The position numbers were made by a program, and so were the translations under genes. A DNA stretch of 56,986 nt from Welwitschia mirabilis (taxonomy: Eukaryota > Gnetophyta > Gnetopsida > Welwitschiales), in NCBI GenBank assembly GCA_051453625.1, contig JBOZIK010000001.1, positions 20,797,769-20,854,754 of the forward strand. Direction: 5' to 3'. Positions within the stretch are counted from its first letter, which is position 1. Each line of letters begins with the position of its first letter. Under the pieces are notes generated by a model. That model saw only the letters and a program-made list of their open reading frames with translations. It had not been told where the DNA came from and made no database searches. Of the stretch, positions 23,280-34,106 are shown in pieces.

Positions 23280-24363
23280 TGTTGCACTACCAACTTATGT
23301 GTATTTGATAGGGTATTTTGAGTTGTTTTGCAGATAAATTAGCAGATAAATGCTTAGTTCTCATAATAATGGAGAACTGGGATGAAAAGAATAAAAACAT
23401 ATAATTTCCAAATAAATTACAAGAATTTTATGCATATATGGATAAATGATATTTTGGATAATGATTCCTGCAAATAATGAGCGATCAGACTTACTGAAGA
23501 TTGACAAAAAGCCTGTCATCCATCTAATCATCTAGATGTCATGAGTGGATGACATCATGAACTGGTCGATAATATTTCGATGTAGATCACAAGCAGTTAA
23601 ACTGGAGTAAACAAGAACTTCTAATTATCAGGCTGCATCATCCCCTCTATCGTCTGGATGATATTGTCCTCTCATACTTTTACCAAATGTTTACTTGAGT
23701 TGTCACCACTTTATTGTAACCTTTCTTTGCATGTTAGCTAGGGTTTTTTCCATACTCTTCTATCAATTTCCCTTCTTTTTCTGTCTATAAATAAGGGNNN
23801 NNNNNNNTCTTTGATAGTACCTAACATACTCGTGATAGAAGATCTTGGAACCGGAGAACCATTCTATGATTGTAGAGAGATGTTCCCTTGGTTTTGGGTG
23901 GCGTTTCCTTCATTGAGAAATGGCTACTTTGTAATACGAATGTTACATGCATTTCTAATATGAATTACCTTATTCTGTGTTCAATATATGCAGAAACTTC
24001 TTCCTCATAGTTTATGTTATTTAAGATTCAGTGACAGGTTTCTTTTGTTATATAAATTATGAGGGCAGCCTTTGTCAAGTTGAGCTTAATTAGTTTAGGT
24101 GCATCGTTATTTCCTTTCCTATATTAGTTTTGCATAAGTATGTTTTATTTCAATTCTATGCATTGCAATTTATTTCAGTAGATTAGAGTTACATAATTTT
24201 CTTTTAAAAGCAACTCTTTATTTTCCATACTTCGGCCTTTGACGGAATTAGGACATTTCATATCACTCCCATCTATACTAGTGTGTTGTGTTTGTGCATT
24301 TTATTAGTGATTAACGGGATTTAGACCAAGGCGTGAAACATTGCATAAATATGCACTTCAACA
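23280..24363 (+). mobile_element. 3' LTR of element A
   Basis: Starts TGTTGCACTACC and ends ACTTCAACA, matching 16972-18008 throughout, with a 10-N gap at 23798-23807. It carries an extra segment near 24262-24320 missing from the 5' copy, so the 5' LTR lost it or this one gained it. Confidence 0.9.
23785..23793 (+). promoter_or_regulatory. LTR TATA box (element A, 3' LTR)
   Basis: CTATAAATA, equivalent to 17477-17485 in the 5' LTR. Confidence 0.65.
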
Positions 24364-27300
24364 GGTGACCTGTAATTAAGACTCTAAATATCAGTATTTT
24401 TTAACAATATTTCAAAATTGTTAAGAAGAAGTAAATAATAAGCATGGTATTTATATTCCTAAGATATATTATTTAGTAAAATGTAATGATTTAGATATGT
24501 AAAAATCCAAGTGTGAATACTCTCTCTAAACTATTCCATTATTATCTTAGCTTAGCTTTTAATTTAAATTAGCTTATAACATCTTACTCCTATTCCATAG
24601 GGAATAAATGATTTTTCAAAGAAGAAATTATGAGAAGACTTAGTGAAATAGTTCTTTTTGATTTAGAAAATAGATTTAATAGGTAAACCATTAGTTATAG
24701 ATAATCTTAACATGTAGACTTAAAATATTAACTCAAATCTAAATTTAGATGGTATAGACCTATGCTAACATATTCAATCTATTTTTATTAAAAAAGCACT
24801 TCTAAGATCTATACATTGTACACTTGATTTATTTCTAAACAAGTTTGGTCAAGATTTGGATAACATAACATGTAGGATGTATAAGATCTAGAAATGTAAA
24901 TGGCTTACAATGCAACCTCTTAATCAAGAGAATAAATTTGATGAACATTTATTATTCCCAAAATCACTTCTTTTTAATCCTTAACTTCAAATGCATATAA
25001 GTTGAAAATGACATAAAAGACTCACACAAGAATTAACTAGTACTTATATTCATCATATTCCTAGATAATTAAAGAACACTTTGAAAGACATCTCATAAAG
25101 CAAGAATGAGGCTAAAGAACATCATTGAGTTGGAAAATGCATTTCTTAAATGGTACAATTTGTATGTGTTATAGTTTAATAATAAAACAACAAATTCCCA
25201 TGAAAATCAAAACACAATAAGATTGGGTTATATGATTAGTCTGGGATCATATGTTATATCAAAAAATGTCTTGTATTTAAATATGAAATAAAGGAAAATT
25301 ACTTGTTTACAAAATGCAAGTTTGAGTGACATGTCTTTATCTTAATCAAAATTTGTTTTGTTTGTCCATGAGATTTGTATAAGACTTGCTTTACATATTA
25401 TTTTCATAATTAAAAGGAGGTTTGAAATTGATTAAGGTGAACTAAGTTTAAATTAAAGTATAAGGTTAACTAGCATAACTACATCCTATAGGGGCAACAT
25501 ACATTTGGTAAAAGAATGGAAATAGGTAATACCTTATGGAGCTGTAGGTTCATTTCTTTAGTTTGTTTCTCATAATTACAAGATCATAGTAAAAATAAAA
25601 TAAAATAAAAATGAAACTATACTGCTTTAATGTGATCCATTAATCTTATGTTACAAACCCTTGCTTATTTTTGGTAGCTCAAAATTATGATTATGTGAAT
25701 TTTTTTCCCTTTATACTTATACTATTCATACTCTTAATTTTTTGTCAACTATAAAAATGTAATGAATGATTATTAATCTCTTCTTATCAACTCTTCCTCT
25801 AATGATGCAATGTAAAATAATTTCTCCTACTTGCCAGTTTTAAAATTACACTTAAGTGAATTAGAAAATACTAATGACATGACTGCCTTTAAAATTTATC
25901 AAAAACTATGTCTATATAAACTTTATAGATAACAATATACCACCAATAAGCATTACCAAACATTACCCTTAATTAGAATGTAATTGAAATTAAATTCCAA
26001 TTTTTAAATTTATACTTAAGCAACATAAAAACTAATTCTAGAGAAAGTCAATTTATAGAGTAAATTATGCATTCTAATTATTATTCTTAAATTAAATAAG
26101 CAAAAGATAAAAATTATGAACCATATGAGGTGGCATAACCAATCGTATGTGCATGCAAGTGGCCAAATTGCCATGGTGCTTTCACATAGTTACACTAAAT
26201 TATATGAAATGCATATAAAAAACAAATGTAATAAGGAATTATACATTTTTAAGAAACATAAATTACTTACATATAAAAATTAAATAATATGAAAATAAAA
26301 TTAATTAAAAAAAACTACCTTTGATTATGAAATTTAGGATTTCGTAACATAATGACCTCCTTTATGAATGAAGTGTATTAGTTATTTAGATTTTCAAGAT
26401 AGAATAGGTTATGCATTTTGCATAGAAATATTATTTTCTATGCTTAGCCTAATGCAACCTGACATGGTAGATAATAATGGCAAACAAGGATGATAGGGTG
26501 ATAAAGATTAATAAACCTATCTTGGGATGGAATGTAATCCAAGTTTGTTTGCATGAGATACTACTAAGAGTTGAATATTCTCTAGTCTAGCTTTATAACA
26601 TCTAAAGTTTTAGTTGTCATAAATTCACTTGATGTGCAACTATCTTATTCATTATTAATTTTCTATCTAGGTATTAAGCACTTATTAGAGTACAATCTTT
26701 GAATAATTAATAGAAATAAGTGGCACAAGAATCTTTATATTTCTTAAACCCATATTCATCACAAATGATGATGCATGTAGAAAACTAAAACAATGGTCGG
26801 ATTATAATTAACAGATCATTTGCAACATGAAAATGGTTATGTGCTTTTATTTTGTTAATGGACCTTGTTCTTTAAAAGCATTCTTCATCCCTTTCTTTCT
26901 CTTCACTATAAATATCCATGCTTGGTTGTCATTGTCTTTATTTCTATTTAACTGTCATTGATTATCATTGATAGTGATTTCTTTGGTACTAAGAAGATTA
27001 TGCATTCATATTTTTAAGAATCATCTTTTTATTTAGTCTTTTTGAATTTGACATGTTGATTTTATAGCCTTGTGTATAGAGTCTCACATTTAGGGCCTTT
27101 TTCTATATCAATTTCTTAGAAAACAAAGTCATAGCATGTAGGTTTAAAGCTAGGTTATTTGTAAATGTGTGTTCTATGATGCATCAACAGCATCATCATC
27201 ACCATGACCATAACAACTATGTGAGTTTACTTAATCCCCATATGAAGGAAAATGGTGTATGTATCAATATCGAAAACATGACATACATACAGAAAAGGGG

Positions 27301-27403
27301 CTTAGGGTTAAGTGCTTCTCATCTTTTACATGTCTTCCATACAATAGTTTATCTAAGAACTAGATTAGATGCCTTGTATAGGGGATAATATCATGTGATG
27401 TTG
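24364..27403. other. Unassigned AT-rich stretch
   Basis: No coding similarity or repeat partner seen. A promoter-like CTATAAATAT with a C/T-rich run before it lies at 26906-26915 and could be an LTR or gene promoter, but no terminus or frame supports either. A short His-rich open frame at 27167-27388 looks like chance. Confidence 0.5.
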
Positions 27404-28430
27404 TGACATCTTAAAATTTATTTTGTAATTAAGATAAAAAGGTTAAAACAGCCACAAAATTTCTAGTATAGACATAAAAAATTAAATGCATAATAAGAAT
27501 TTCAATAGTGAACACATTAGAAAAGAATGAATGAATGAATTAGTTTTGTTAGTAACATAGCTTCTCTCTCTCATTCTAGTCAATGCTAAAGCAAGAGGTT
27601 TGGTTAGATGAACCTACTAGTAGAACTATGTTCAGGGTTTAATTCATAAGATCGCTAGATAATCAAGCCAATTTAAAATGAACATATCCTATTTTAAGTA
27701 AATCACATGCATGCCTTATGTCTTACCAGATGATCTCTTTTAATATTAATGAAAGGATGTGAGATTCTTTACAACTCATTTGCAAGTTTTATCTCTTAAA
27801 TACTAGTTACAACTTCTACTTATTTAATTAGTATTTAATTAATTATACAATAATACATTTAGTTCATTTTAAAAGATACATCATTTTATTCAAATTAAAA
27901 GTTATGTTATTTATTTTTTAATAGATTTAAACACTTAAAGTATGCATGAATTCTTCTCAATAATTTAAATTCATGACATGTGATAAATTTTTTCTAGGAT
28001 TCTGGTTCATCCTCAAACTACTTTTGATTCATAGGGATTTCTTTTCATTTTTATTCTGTTGTTTCGTAATCCTCATCCTTATCCTATTCCTCTACATCGA
28101 AATTGTTATGTTATTAATTAAAAAGGATATTAAAAGAACAATAAACCTTTTTAATAATTCCTCCTCATTATTAAATAACTTATATAACATTCTTACATAT
28201 ATTTTATTTTTTTCCTAACTATGCTAAAAATAGTGTGATAATTCTACTAAGACTTCTATTATCATTTTTCCCTTAATTTATTTTCTCTTAATTCTTTGAT
28301 TTTAATTAAATTAATGGTAAAAGTAAGGTTAAATATTACTTGAAGATCTTTTTTAATATATAATGTATTATTCATATAAGTTTTAAGGAGGCTAATATAA
28401 AAAACTAAGTAAATCCTACTTCAAATTTTT
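27404..28430 (+). mobile_element. Possible gypsy LTR start, plus strand
   Basis: TGTGACATCTTAAAATTT at 27404 resembles the minus-strand start at 2171 and the usual TGTSACATC start of chromovirus LTRs. The end is not defined. Its orientation is opposite to the gypsy pol that follows on the minus strand, so it need not belong to that element. Confidence 0.3.
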
Positions 28431-28469
28431 GGAAGAGTAAGTTTGTATGCCAAATCACCTATTCTTTTA

Positions 28470-29290
28470 ATTATAGAAAATAGGCTGCAAAATCAAGGAA
28501 CCAACTTTGTATACTTTCCCAACTTCAAGGATGCTCTTTTTGGTTTGATGTTTCTCATAGTTGATCTCCAATCTAAAAACATGATGTGAGTGATTAATAT
28601 CATAATACCTTTTGTATCTATTATGTACTCCTAGTAGTTGTTTTTAAATATGCTTGAAAATGTTTTTTCATTTTTCTTATCTCTTCGCATTGTTTTTTTT
28701 TTGCGATGCATTAAACCAAGTAATGAAAGTAGAGTAATTTCTTCTATACATATCTTTGAATGAGAAATAATATATGAATACTTAGTAACTTGGATTATAC
28801 ACAAACTTTATGAAATGTAAGTATTCTTCTCATCTTCTTGTTTTTCCTATCTCATAAGTTCTTACGATGTCTTTAAAGATGTACTTGGCTCTCTCTATTT
28901 TCATGTCTATCCATGGATGAAAAGATATATTTAAAAAGACTTGATTTCTTAGTTTGTTGAAGAATAATTATTAAAATGTCAAAATGAATTTTGGTTCTCT
29001 ATTAGAAATAATGATTTTTGGTGTTCTGTGGAGTTTGAAAATTTCCTTCACAAAGTGAATAATAATCTCTTTTGAAGTGAGAATGATATCTATTAGAATA
29101 AAATTTACCATAGTTTTTAACTTATCTACACATATAAAAATAGCATCACGAGTTTTAATTGTGTAGGGAAACCACATGATAAAACCCATGATTGTTTCTT
29201 TCCAGTTTTTAAGTTAAAATTTTCAAAAAATTTAAGAAACTGATAGGATTTTGTTGCTCTAGATTACTTTATTGGTATACGAGATGTTCT
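28470..29290 (-). pseudogene. int: Ty3/gypsy integrase remnant
   Basis: On the minus strand the core opens with M-G-F-I-M-W-F-P (usual M-D-F-I-x-G-L-P), continues with D-A-I-F-I-C-V-D-K-L (usual D-S-I-x-V-V-V-D-R) and K-L-H-R-T-P-K-I-I-I-S-N-R (usual R-L-H-G-x-P-x-x-I-V-S-D-R), and runs on after stops to a W-E-E-Y-L-H-F-type segment near 28825 and a C-terminal barrel-like K-E-H-P segment near 28530. It would have joined the DNA copy to the genome. The second catalytic Asp (S-D-R) is now Asn and the first (M-D-F) is Gly, so the site is dead. The 219-base open piece at 28971-29189 is the best-kept part. Confidence 0.8.
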
Positions 29291-29569
29291 TTTATAAAAT
29301 CTTTTCTACAAGACTCTATACCCTACCATTGATAGTACTTATTAAGAGTGAGGGAGGTTTTGATAAATTTAGGATGGCCTGCATAAGGTATGTCATGGAC
29401 CTCCTTGAGAATTTGATTTCATTAAGGTTTCACAGGTACATAGAATATCTCTTATCATCAATTTCTCATTAAACATAATGTTATAATGAGTAACTTATTC
29501 TCCTTTTATTATATTTCATCATACTTCTCCTTAGATTTCATCTTGAGGTATTTGTTCTTTGACTTCTTT

Positions 29570-30110
29570 AGTCATTTCAAAATTTATGGCATAGATAAAC
29601 ACACATCACATTTGATTGAGGGCATTTGTAACTTTGTTTTCTTTATTAAGAGTACATTTAATGTCAAACTCGTATTCAACTAACAATCCCATCCAATTCC
29701 TTTACCTTATATTTAGGTTCTTTTATCTCTATAAACATTTTAAACTTTTATGATTAGTTTATACACAAAATTTGTCTTCAAGAAGATAAGCTCCCTGGAC
29801 TTTTGGGACATAAGTGATTATCAAAACCTATAATTCATGTATTAAATAATTTTGATCATTTTTGTTGAGTTTCCACAACTCATAGAAAATTACCTCACTA
29901 TCTTATATTAATACCACTCATATTGCTTCTCCACACATATTAAAAATTACAAAAAACTATTTTTCCAATTCTAGGATCTTTAATACTGGAGCTGTGATGA
30001 GGAAGATCTTAAGATAAAAGAAGGGTTCTTTAAATCTATTACTAAAGTTAAAGGGCACCTTCTCTTTTTTAAAATTTATCATTGATGCTATAACCCTAAA
30101 AACATCTTAG
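29570..30110 (-). pseudogene. Ty3/gypsy RNase H remnant
   Basis: Between RT and integrase on the minus strand. Readable marks are T-A-P-V-L-K at the start, T-N-H-K-S-L-K (usual T-D-H-K-S-L-K) near the middle, L-N-I-R-x-R-N-W-M (usual N-x-R-Q-R-R-W-M) and E-Y-E-F-D-I-K (usual D-Y-D-x-x-I-x-Y), then N-A-L-N in place of D-A-L-S-R at about 29615. It removed the RNA strand during reverse transcription. The catalytic D of T-D-H and of D-A-L-S both read Asn, again G-to-A changes. Confidence 0.75.
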
Positions 30111-30930
30111 ATAAATTACTTATGAAATTTGAGTAAACCTAAAAAGCTCTTCACTTTAGTAGGTAGTGGAATTAATTTTAATTTTAATTTCTTCTTTGAA
30201 TATGACATTTCCAAGGTAGTGGATAAGTGTTTTGAAAAAAAATTCACATCTAGTTAATTCTACTACTAATATGTGCCTTCTTAATAATTGTAAGATTTGT
30301 TTCAAATGCTTGACATGGTCATTAATGTTATTTGATTAAATTAATATATCATCTATAAAAATAATAATAAAATTATCTAAGTGAGGTTAAAAAATATTAT
30401 TCATTAAACTCATAAACATTATAGACACATTAGTAAGTCCAAAAGGCATAATTCTAAACCCATAATATACACATCTTGTTTTAAATTCTATTTTAGGAAC
30501 AAATTCTTAGTTAATCTAGATTTAATAATAGTCTAACTTTAGGTCAATATTTGTAAATAACTTATCTTTCTATAATTACTTTAAAAGATCATTTAATCTA
30601 AGTAATAGGTATTTGTTCTTAATAACTACCTTATTTAAATGATGGAAGCCTATACACAGTTTAAGAGATCCTCACTTTTGCTTCATAAATAAGACTAGGG
30701 CTTTCTAAAATGATACACTTAGTTTTATTTCTCCTTCATTCAAAAATTCTATAATTTGTAATTTTAATTACCTTAATCCCATAACTAAAGATCTATAAAT
30801 AGCATATGTTGGGATTTAATAATCAAGTTAATAGCATGTTCCACTTAGGTCATTCTTATCTTCAAACACTTCATGAAATTCTTATAGCTATTTTTGCAAT
30901 TCAAAATTTTCTACTATTATAAATATAGCA
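30110..30930 (-). pseudogene. Ty3/gypsy reverse transcriptase remnant
   Basis: Minus strand, N to C: G-S-L-K-L-C-I (usual G-S-x-R-x-C-V/I) near 30680, N-K-Y-L-L-L-R-L (usual N-K-Y-P-L-P-R-I), a K-x-x-T-N-I-D-L-K segment, M-P-F-G-L-T-N-V near 30450, then the catalytic F-I-D-D at 30348-30359 followed by I-L-I-x-S, and an E-F-F-F segment. Five of the seven conserved RT blocks can be read. Many TAA/TAG stops and a few small indels make it inactive. The order RT, RNase H, integrase is that of Ty3/gypsy. Confidence 0.85.
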
Positions 30931-30949
30931 TAGAATAATTTTTTTGTTC

Positions 30950-31540
30950 TTGGTTTCCTTTTTATTTTTTTTGTTCTTAGTTCCCTTTTATTATTCATGA
31001 ATAGAATTTACTTTTTATTCCCTTCCTTCTTTAAGATCTAATCTTTGAACAAAGTCGAAATAAAAAGAAAACCAACTCAAAAAGAACCTTTAACATCAAA
31101 ATTTTCTAAAAATGATATTTTTAAAATTATCTCATATTTACCAATATTAGAAACATTATCTTAAAATCCTACATCTACAATTTTTAATGTAAGTTTGACA
31201 TAATAACTAGGTTGCATAATTATTTCTTCCATTCAACCCCAACCTTGGAACTTTTTTCTTTAATTATTTTATTTTTAAAATTTATTATGATTTTAAGAGA
31301 AATAAAGTTATCACTTGTATTACTACTTATTAAAACTAGAATAGATTTATTTTCTGTGAATTCTTAAGTTCTAAGATAAAAAACTAATTTTTAACAAAAC
31401 CTATTTAAATGGATGCAAACAGTCACTTCATTGCTTATTGCAATTCTTATTATGATAGTGAAACTAATTTGAATTTGTTTCCTCCTTATTCTTTGAATAG
31501 TTCTTCATGATATGTTTCTTCTTCTTGAAAATTTGAAAAA
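30950..31540 (-). pseudogene. Gypsy protease region remnant
   Basis: At 31302-31336 the minus strand reads L-V-L-I-S-S-N-T-S-D-N-F-I-S, aligned to L-V-L-I-D-S-G-A-T-H-N-F-I-S of chromovirus-type proteases. The catalytic Asp and the Gly are replaced, so the site is lost even apart from stops. The rest of the segment linking to RT is A/T-rich and hard to read. Confidence 0.5.
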
Positions 31541-31699
31541 TGGGAGGGGGCAAAGCTTATATGAATTGCTAAGGTTGAAGTTGCAAGAACTATTAAGGGC
31601 ATGGGAAGCATTATGATCTTAGCTATGGGCTATCATTAACTATAATATAGGTGTTTATCATGACTCTTTATTTAGCTTCCATGTAGTATGTTATGTTTT

Positions 31700-32300
31700 T
31701 GTACACTTATTATAGAAAGTTAGGTTTGAGAGAATACAATAAGTTTTATAACCTTACTATAATAATGCTGATAAAGTTTTTTGGCAAGTTCCTTAGGATC
31801 TTTGTAGTATTTAAACTTTACTAGCTTTTGGAATTCTTCCTAATGTTCTTTAAGGCTTTTTCTTCCTAGAAGTAGCCCTCTAAACTGTATTTGTTTGTCC
31901 TTAATAAAATAATCAAGTATGAATGCTTTATAAAACTCATCCATAAGTCATTTCACTTCACCTAGTCATTCCTTACTACACTCAGTTCACTTCACAAAGT
32001 TATCACATCTCTTGTTAAGAGCCTTACTACATAGTAGCTAAGGTTATTATTTTTGACATTCTTTAATTATAAATAATTTAAATGTATTACGGTCACTTTG
32101 AATCTTCTTCATATGATCTAGAAGTACTTGCATACATCTTAATCTATACTTTCTTAATGTTTTCTTAATAGTCCCTATCTTTGATGGATTGATTATGTGC
32201 TTCTTCATGCAAGATATGAATTCTATTCTCATAATTCTCATAGTTTCCTATGAACTTATTCCAAGGTTTTAGGTCCTATTAAAGCTTCTATGGATTGGCT
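31700..32300 (-). pseudogene. Probable gypsy gag remnant
   Basis: On the minus strand near 31990-31800 the reading F-Y-K-A-F-I-x-D-Y-F-I-K-D-K followed by E-E-F-Q-K-L-V-K-F resembles the W-x-x-F-x-x-x-F-x-P...E-Y-x-x-x-F-x-x-L pattern of gypsy gag domains. Position upstream of the protease also fits. No zinc knuckle was found; stops are frequent. Confidence 0.5.
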
Positions 32301-32793
32301 CTAAATGTCCTAAATCCTTCCATTACATGCTTAAAAATACTCTTGCACTTTGGCTTTAAATAGTTACATGGATTACTCCTGTGATCTTCCTTCTAAAATT
32401 TGCAAGATGGAGTTAAGTTTTTTATTCATCTAATATTAAGAAGTCTTAACATTTCAAAATTCTTAATGAACTTCATCAATTCTTTATGCAAGAGCATAGA
32501 GGAAATTATTTATATGATCTTCAATGTTTTGCTAATATACAAGCTATTAAGATGCCATGTACTTTGTTCTGTATCCTTCTTCCTCTTTTTACAGTAATTA
32601 ATTTGGTTACTCAATCATTTAAAGTTAAAACTGATAAAACTAATAATAACCACTATATTTATTAGTGAGATCATTAAGAAAAATGATAATTTATACCAAT
32701 ATAAGAAATAAGTTAATTATCTTACTCATAAGCTAAATAGACCTTATCATAATGGATTGTTTTGTTTATTAAGCCAAATTAAGTTCTAAATAA

Positions 32794-34106
32794 AACCATG
32801 GTGTCTTATAGTGGATATATATACTTTCCTTTAAAATTAAGACATTCTATTACCATGACATCTTATACTAAGTGTGCAAGATCTAGATTAGATCCATAAT
32901 CCTTTATGCAAATTAAATTAGAATCATGATCTAAGTATATAATATTTGGGTCAAATTCCTTGTGATCTATGTACACCCAATTAAAAGCATGGTATCCTAT
33001 ACTGAATGTACAAGGTCTAGGTCAGATCCTTAATGTTATTTAGACACTCAATCAGAATTATTACATTTAGTACTAAGTGTATAAGTTCTAGGTCAAATTC
33101 ATGTTAACTTATAGACACTAAATCAGAATCATAACCCCCTATACTAGGTATGTAATATACAAATTAGGTTCATAGTTAACTATAAATATTAAATTAGATT
33201 CATGATGTCATATACTATGTATATAAGGTCAAGGTCACATTGAGGATGTCCTATGTTCATCAAATTAAAATCATGGCATTTAATATTAAGTGTGTAAGTG
33301 TCAAGTCAACTCCAATGCTGTATAGACATTAAAGTAGAATCATGATGCCCTATAATAAGTGCAAAAGATCTAGATTAGATCCATAATATTCTACTAACAC
33401 AAAATAAAAATCATGATGCCCTATATTAAGTGTTCAAGGTCCAAATTAGATCCATGATGTCTTATAGACACTAAATCAAAATGATGGTACCCTTTACTAA
33501 GTATTTAAGGTCCAAGTTAGATTCATCATATTCTATAATCACTAAATCATAACCATGCATTATATATTGAGTATACAAGGTCTTTTTTAAAACCATAACT
33601 CATTTTGATTATCAAATTAGAACTATGCTATCATATAGACATCAAATTAATGCTATGATTACCTACATAAAGTAAAAAAGATCTAGATCAGATCCATTAC
33701 ATCCTATAAACACTGAATTAAAATCATAATAACCTATACTAAGTTCTTAACATTTTACTAACTTCAAAACAGAGCCATTATGTCTTATTGTAAGTGCTTA
33801 ATCTTTTACTAACTTAGAAATAGAACCATCTTGCCCTAACTAAATCTAATAACCTTCCATTGGCCTACAAATAGAACCATGACATTTTATGCTAGATCTA
33901 TAACCTTTTTTAAACCTAAAAATAGAACCACCATTCCTTATACAAAATCCATAACCTTTCCTTAAATTCAAAAATAGAATCATAATGTCTTATAGAGGAT
34001 TTATGACCTTTTTTAACTCAAGAATAAAATAATGATGCTTCATACTAGATCTATGATCTTCTATTAGCTTGAAAATAGAAACATGGCATCCTATACTAGA
34101 TCTGTT
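32794..34106 (+). repeat. Two-phase tandem array (about 71 bp then about 52 bp units)
   Basis: From 32852 to about 33723 roughly twelve units near 71 bp follow one another, each with a version of 'TCATGATGCCCTATACTAAG', 'ACAAGGTCTAG(A/G)TTAGATCC' and 'ACACTAAATCA(A)AA'. From 33724 the unit shortens to about 52 bp (roughly seven copies), keeping the CATxx-C-CTATACTAG head and an 'AAAATAGAAxC' tail but dropping the middle. Units are strongly diverged from one another. The array lies just upstream of the minus-strand gypsy gag, so it may be in that element's leader or LTR. Confidence 0.85.

Larger units (their letters stand above)
16972..24363 (+). mobile_element. Element A: gag-protease Ty3/gypsy retrotransposon
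   Basis: A complete unit by structure: 5' LTR, tRNA-Asp primer site, gag, protease, post-protease region, polypurine tract, 3' LTR. There is no RT, RNase H or integrase between the protease and the 3' LTR, so it could not have moved without a helper. The flanks AGTAA (16967-16971) and GGTGA (24364-24368) match at three of five bases, the two differences being A/G, so they may be a decayed target duplication. Two N gaps inside (19901-20000 and 22196-22279) are each flanked by duplicated sequence, so the assembled interior may be longer than the real one or may join two copies. Confidence 0.85.

Noticed and set aside
27167-27388. His-rich 73-codon open frame
   Set aside because: CATCATCATCACCATGACC is a simple trinucleotide run; no domain, no codon signal, and no support for splicing or promoter use.
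32794-34106. CRISPR-like array
   Set aside because: Units are contiguous and diverged with no spacers, in a plant repeat context.
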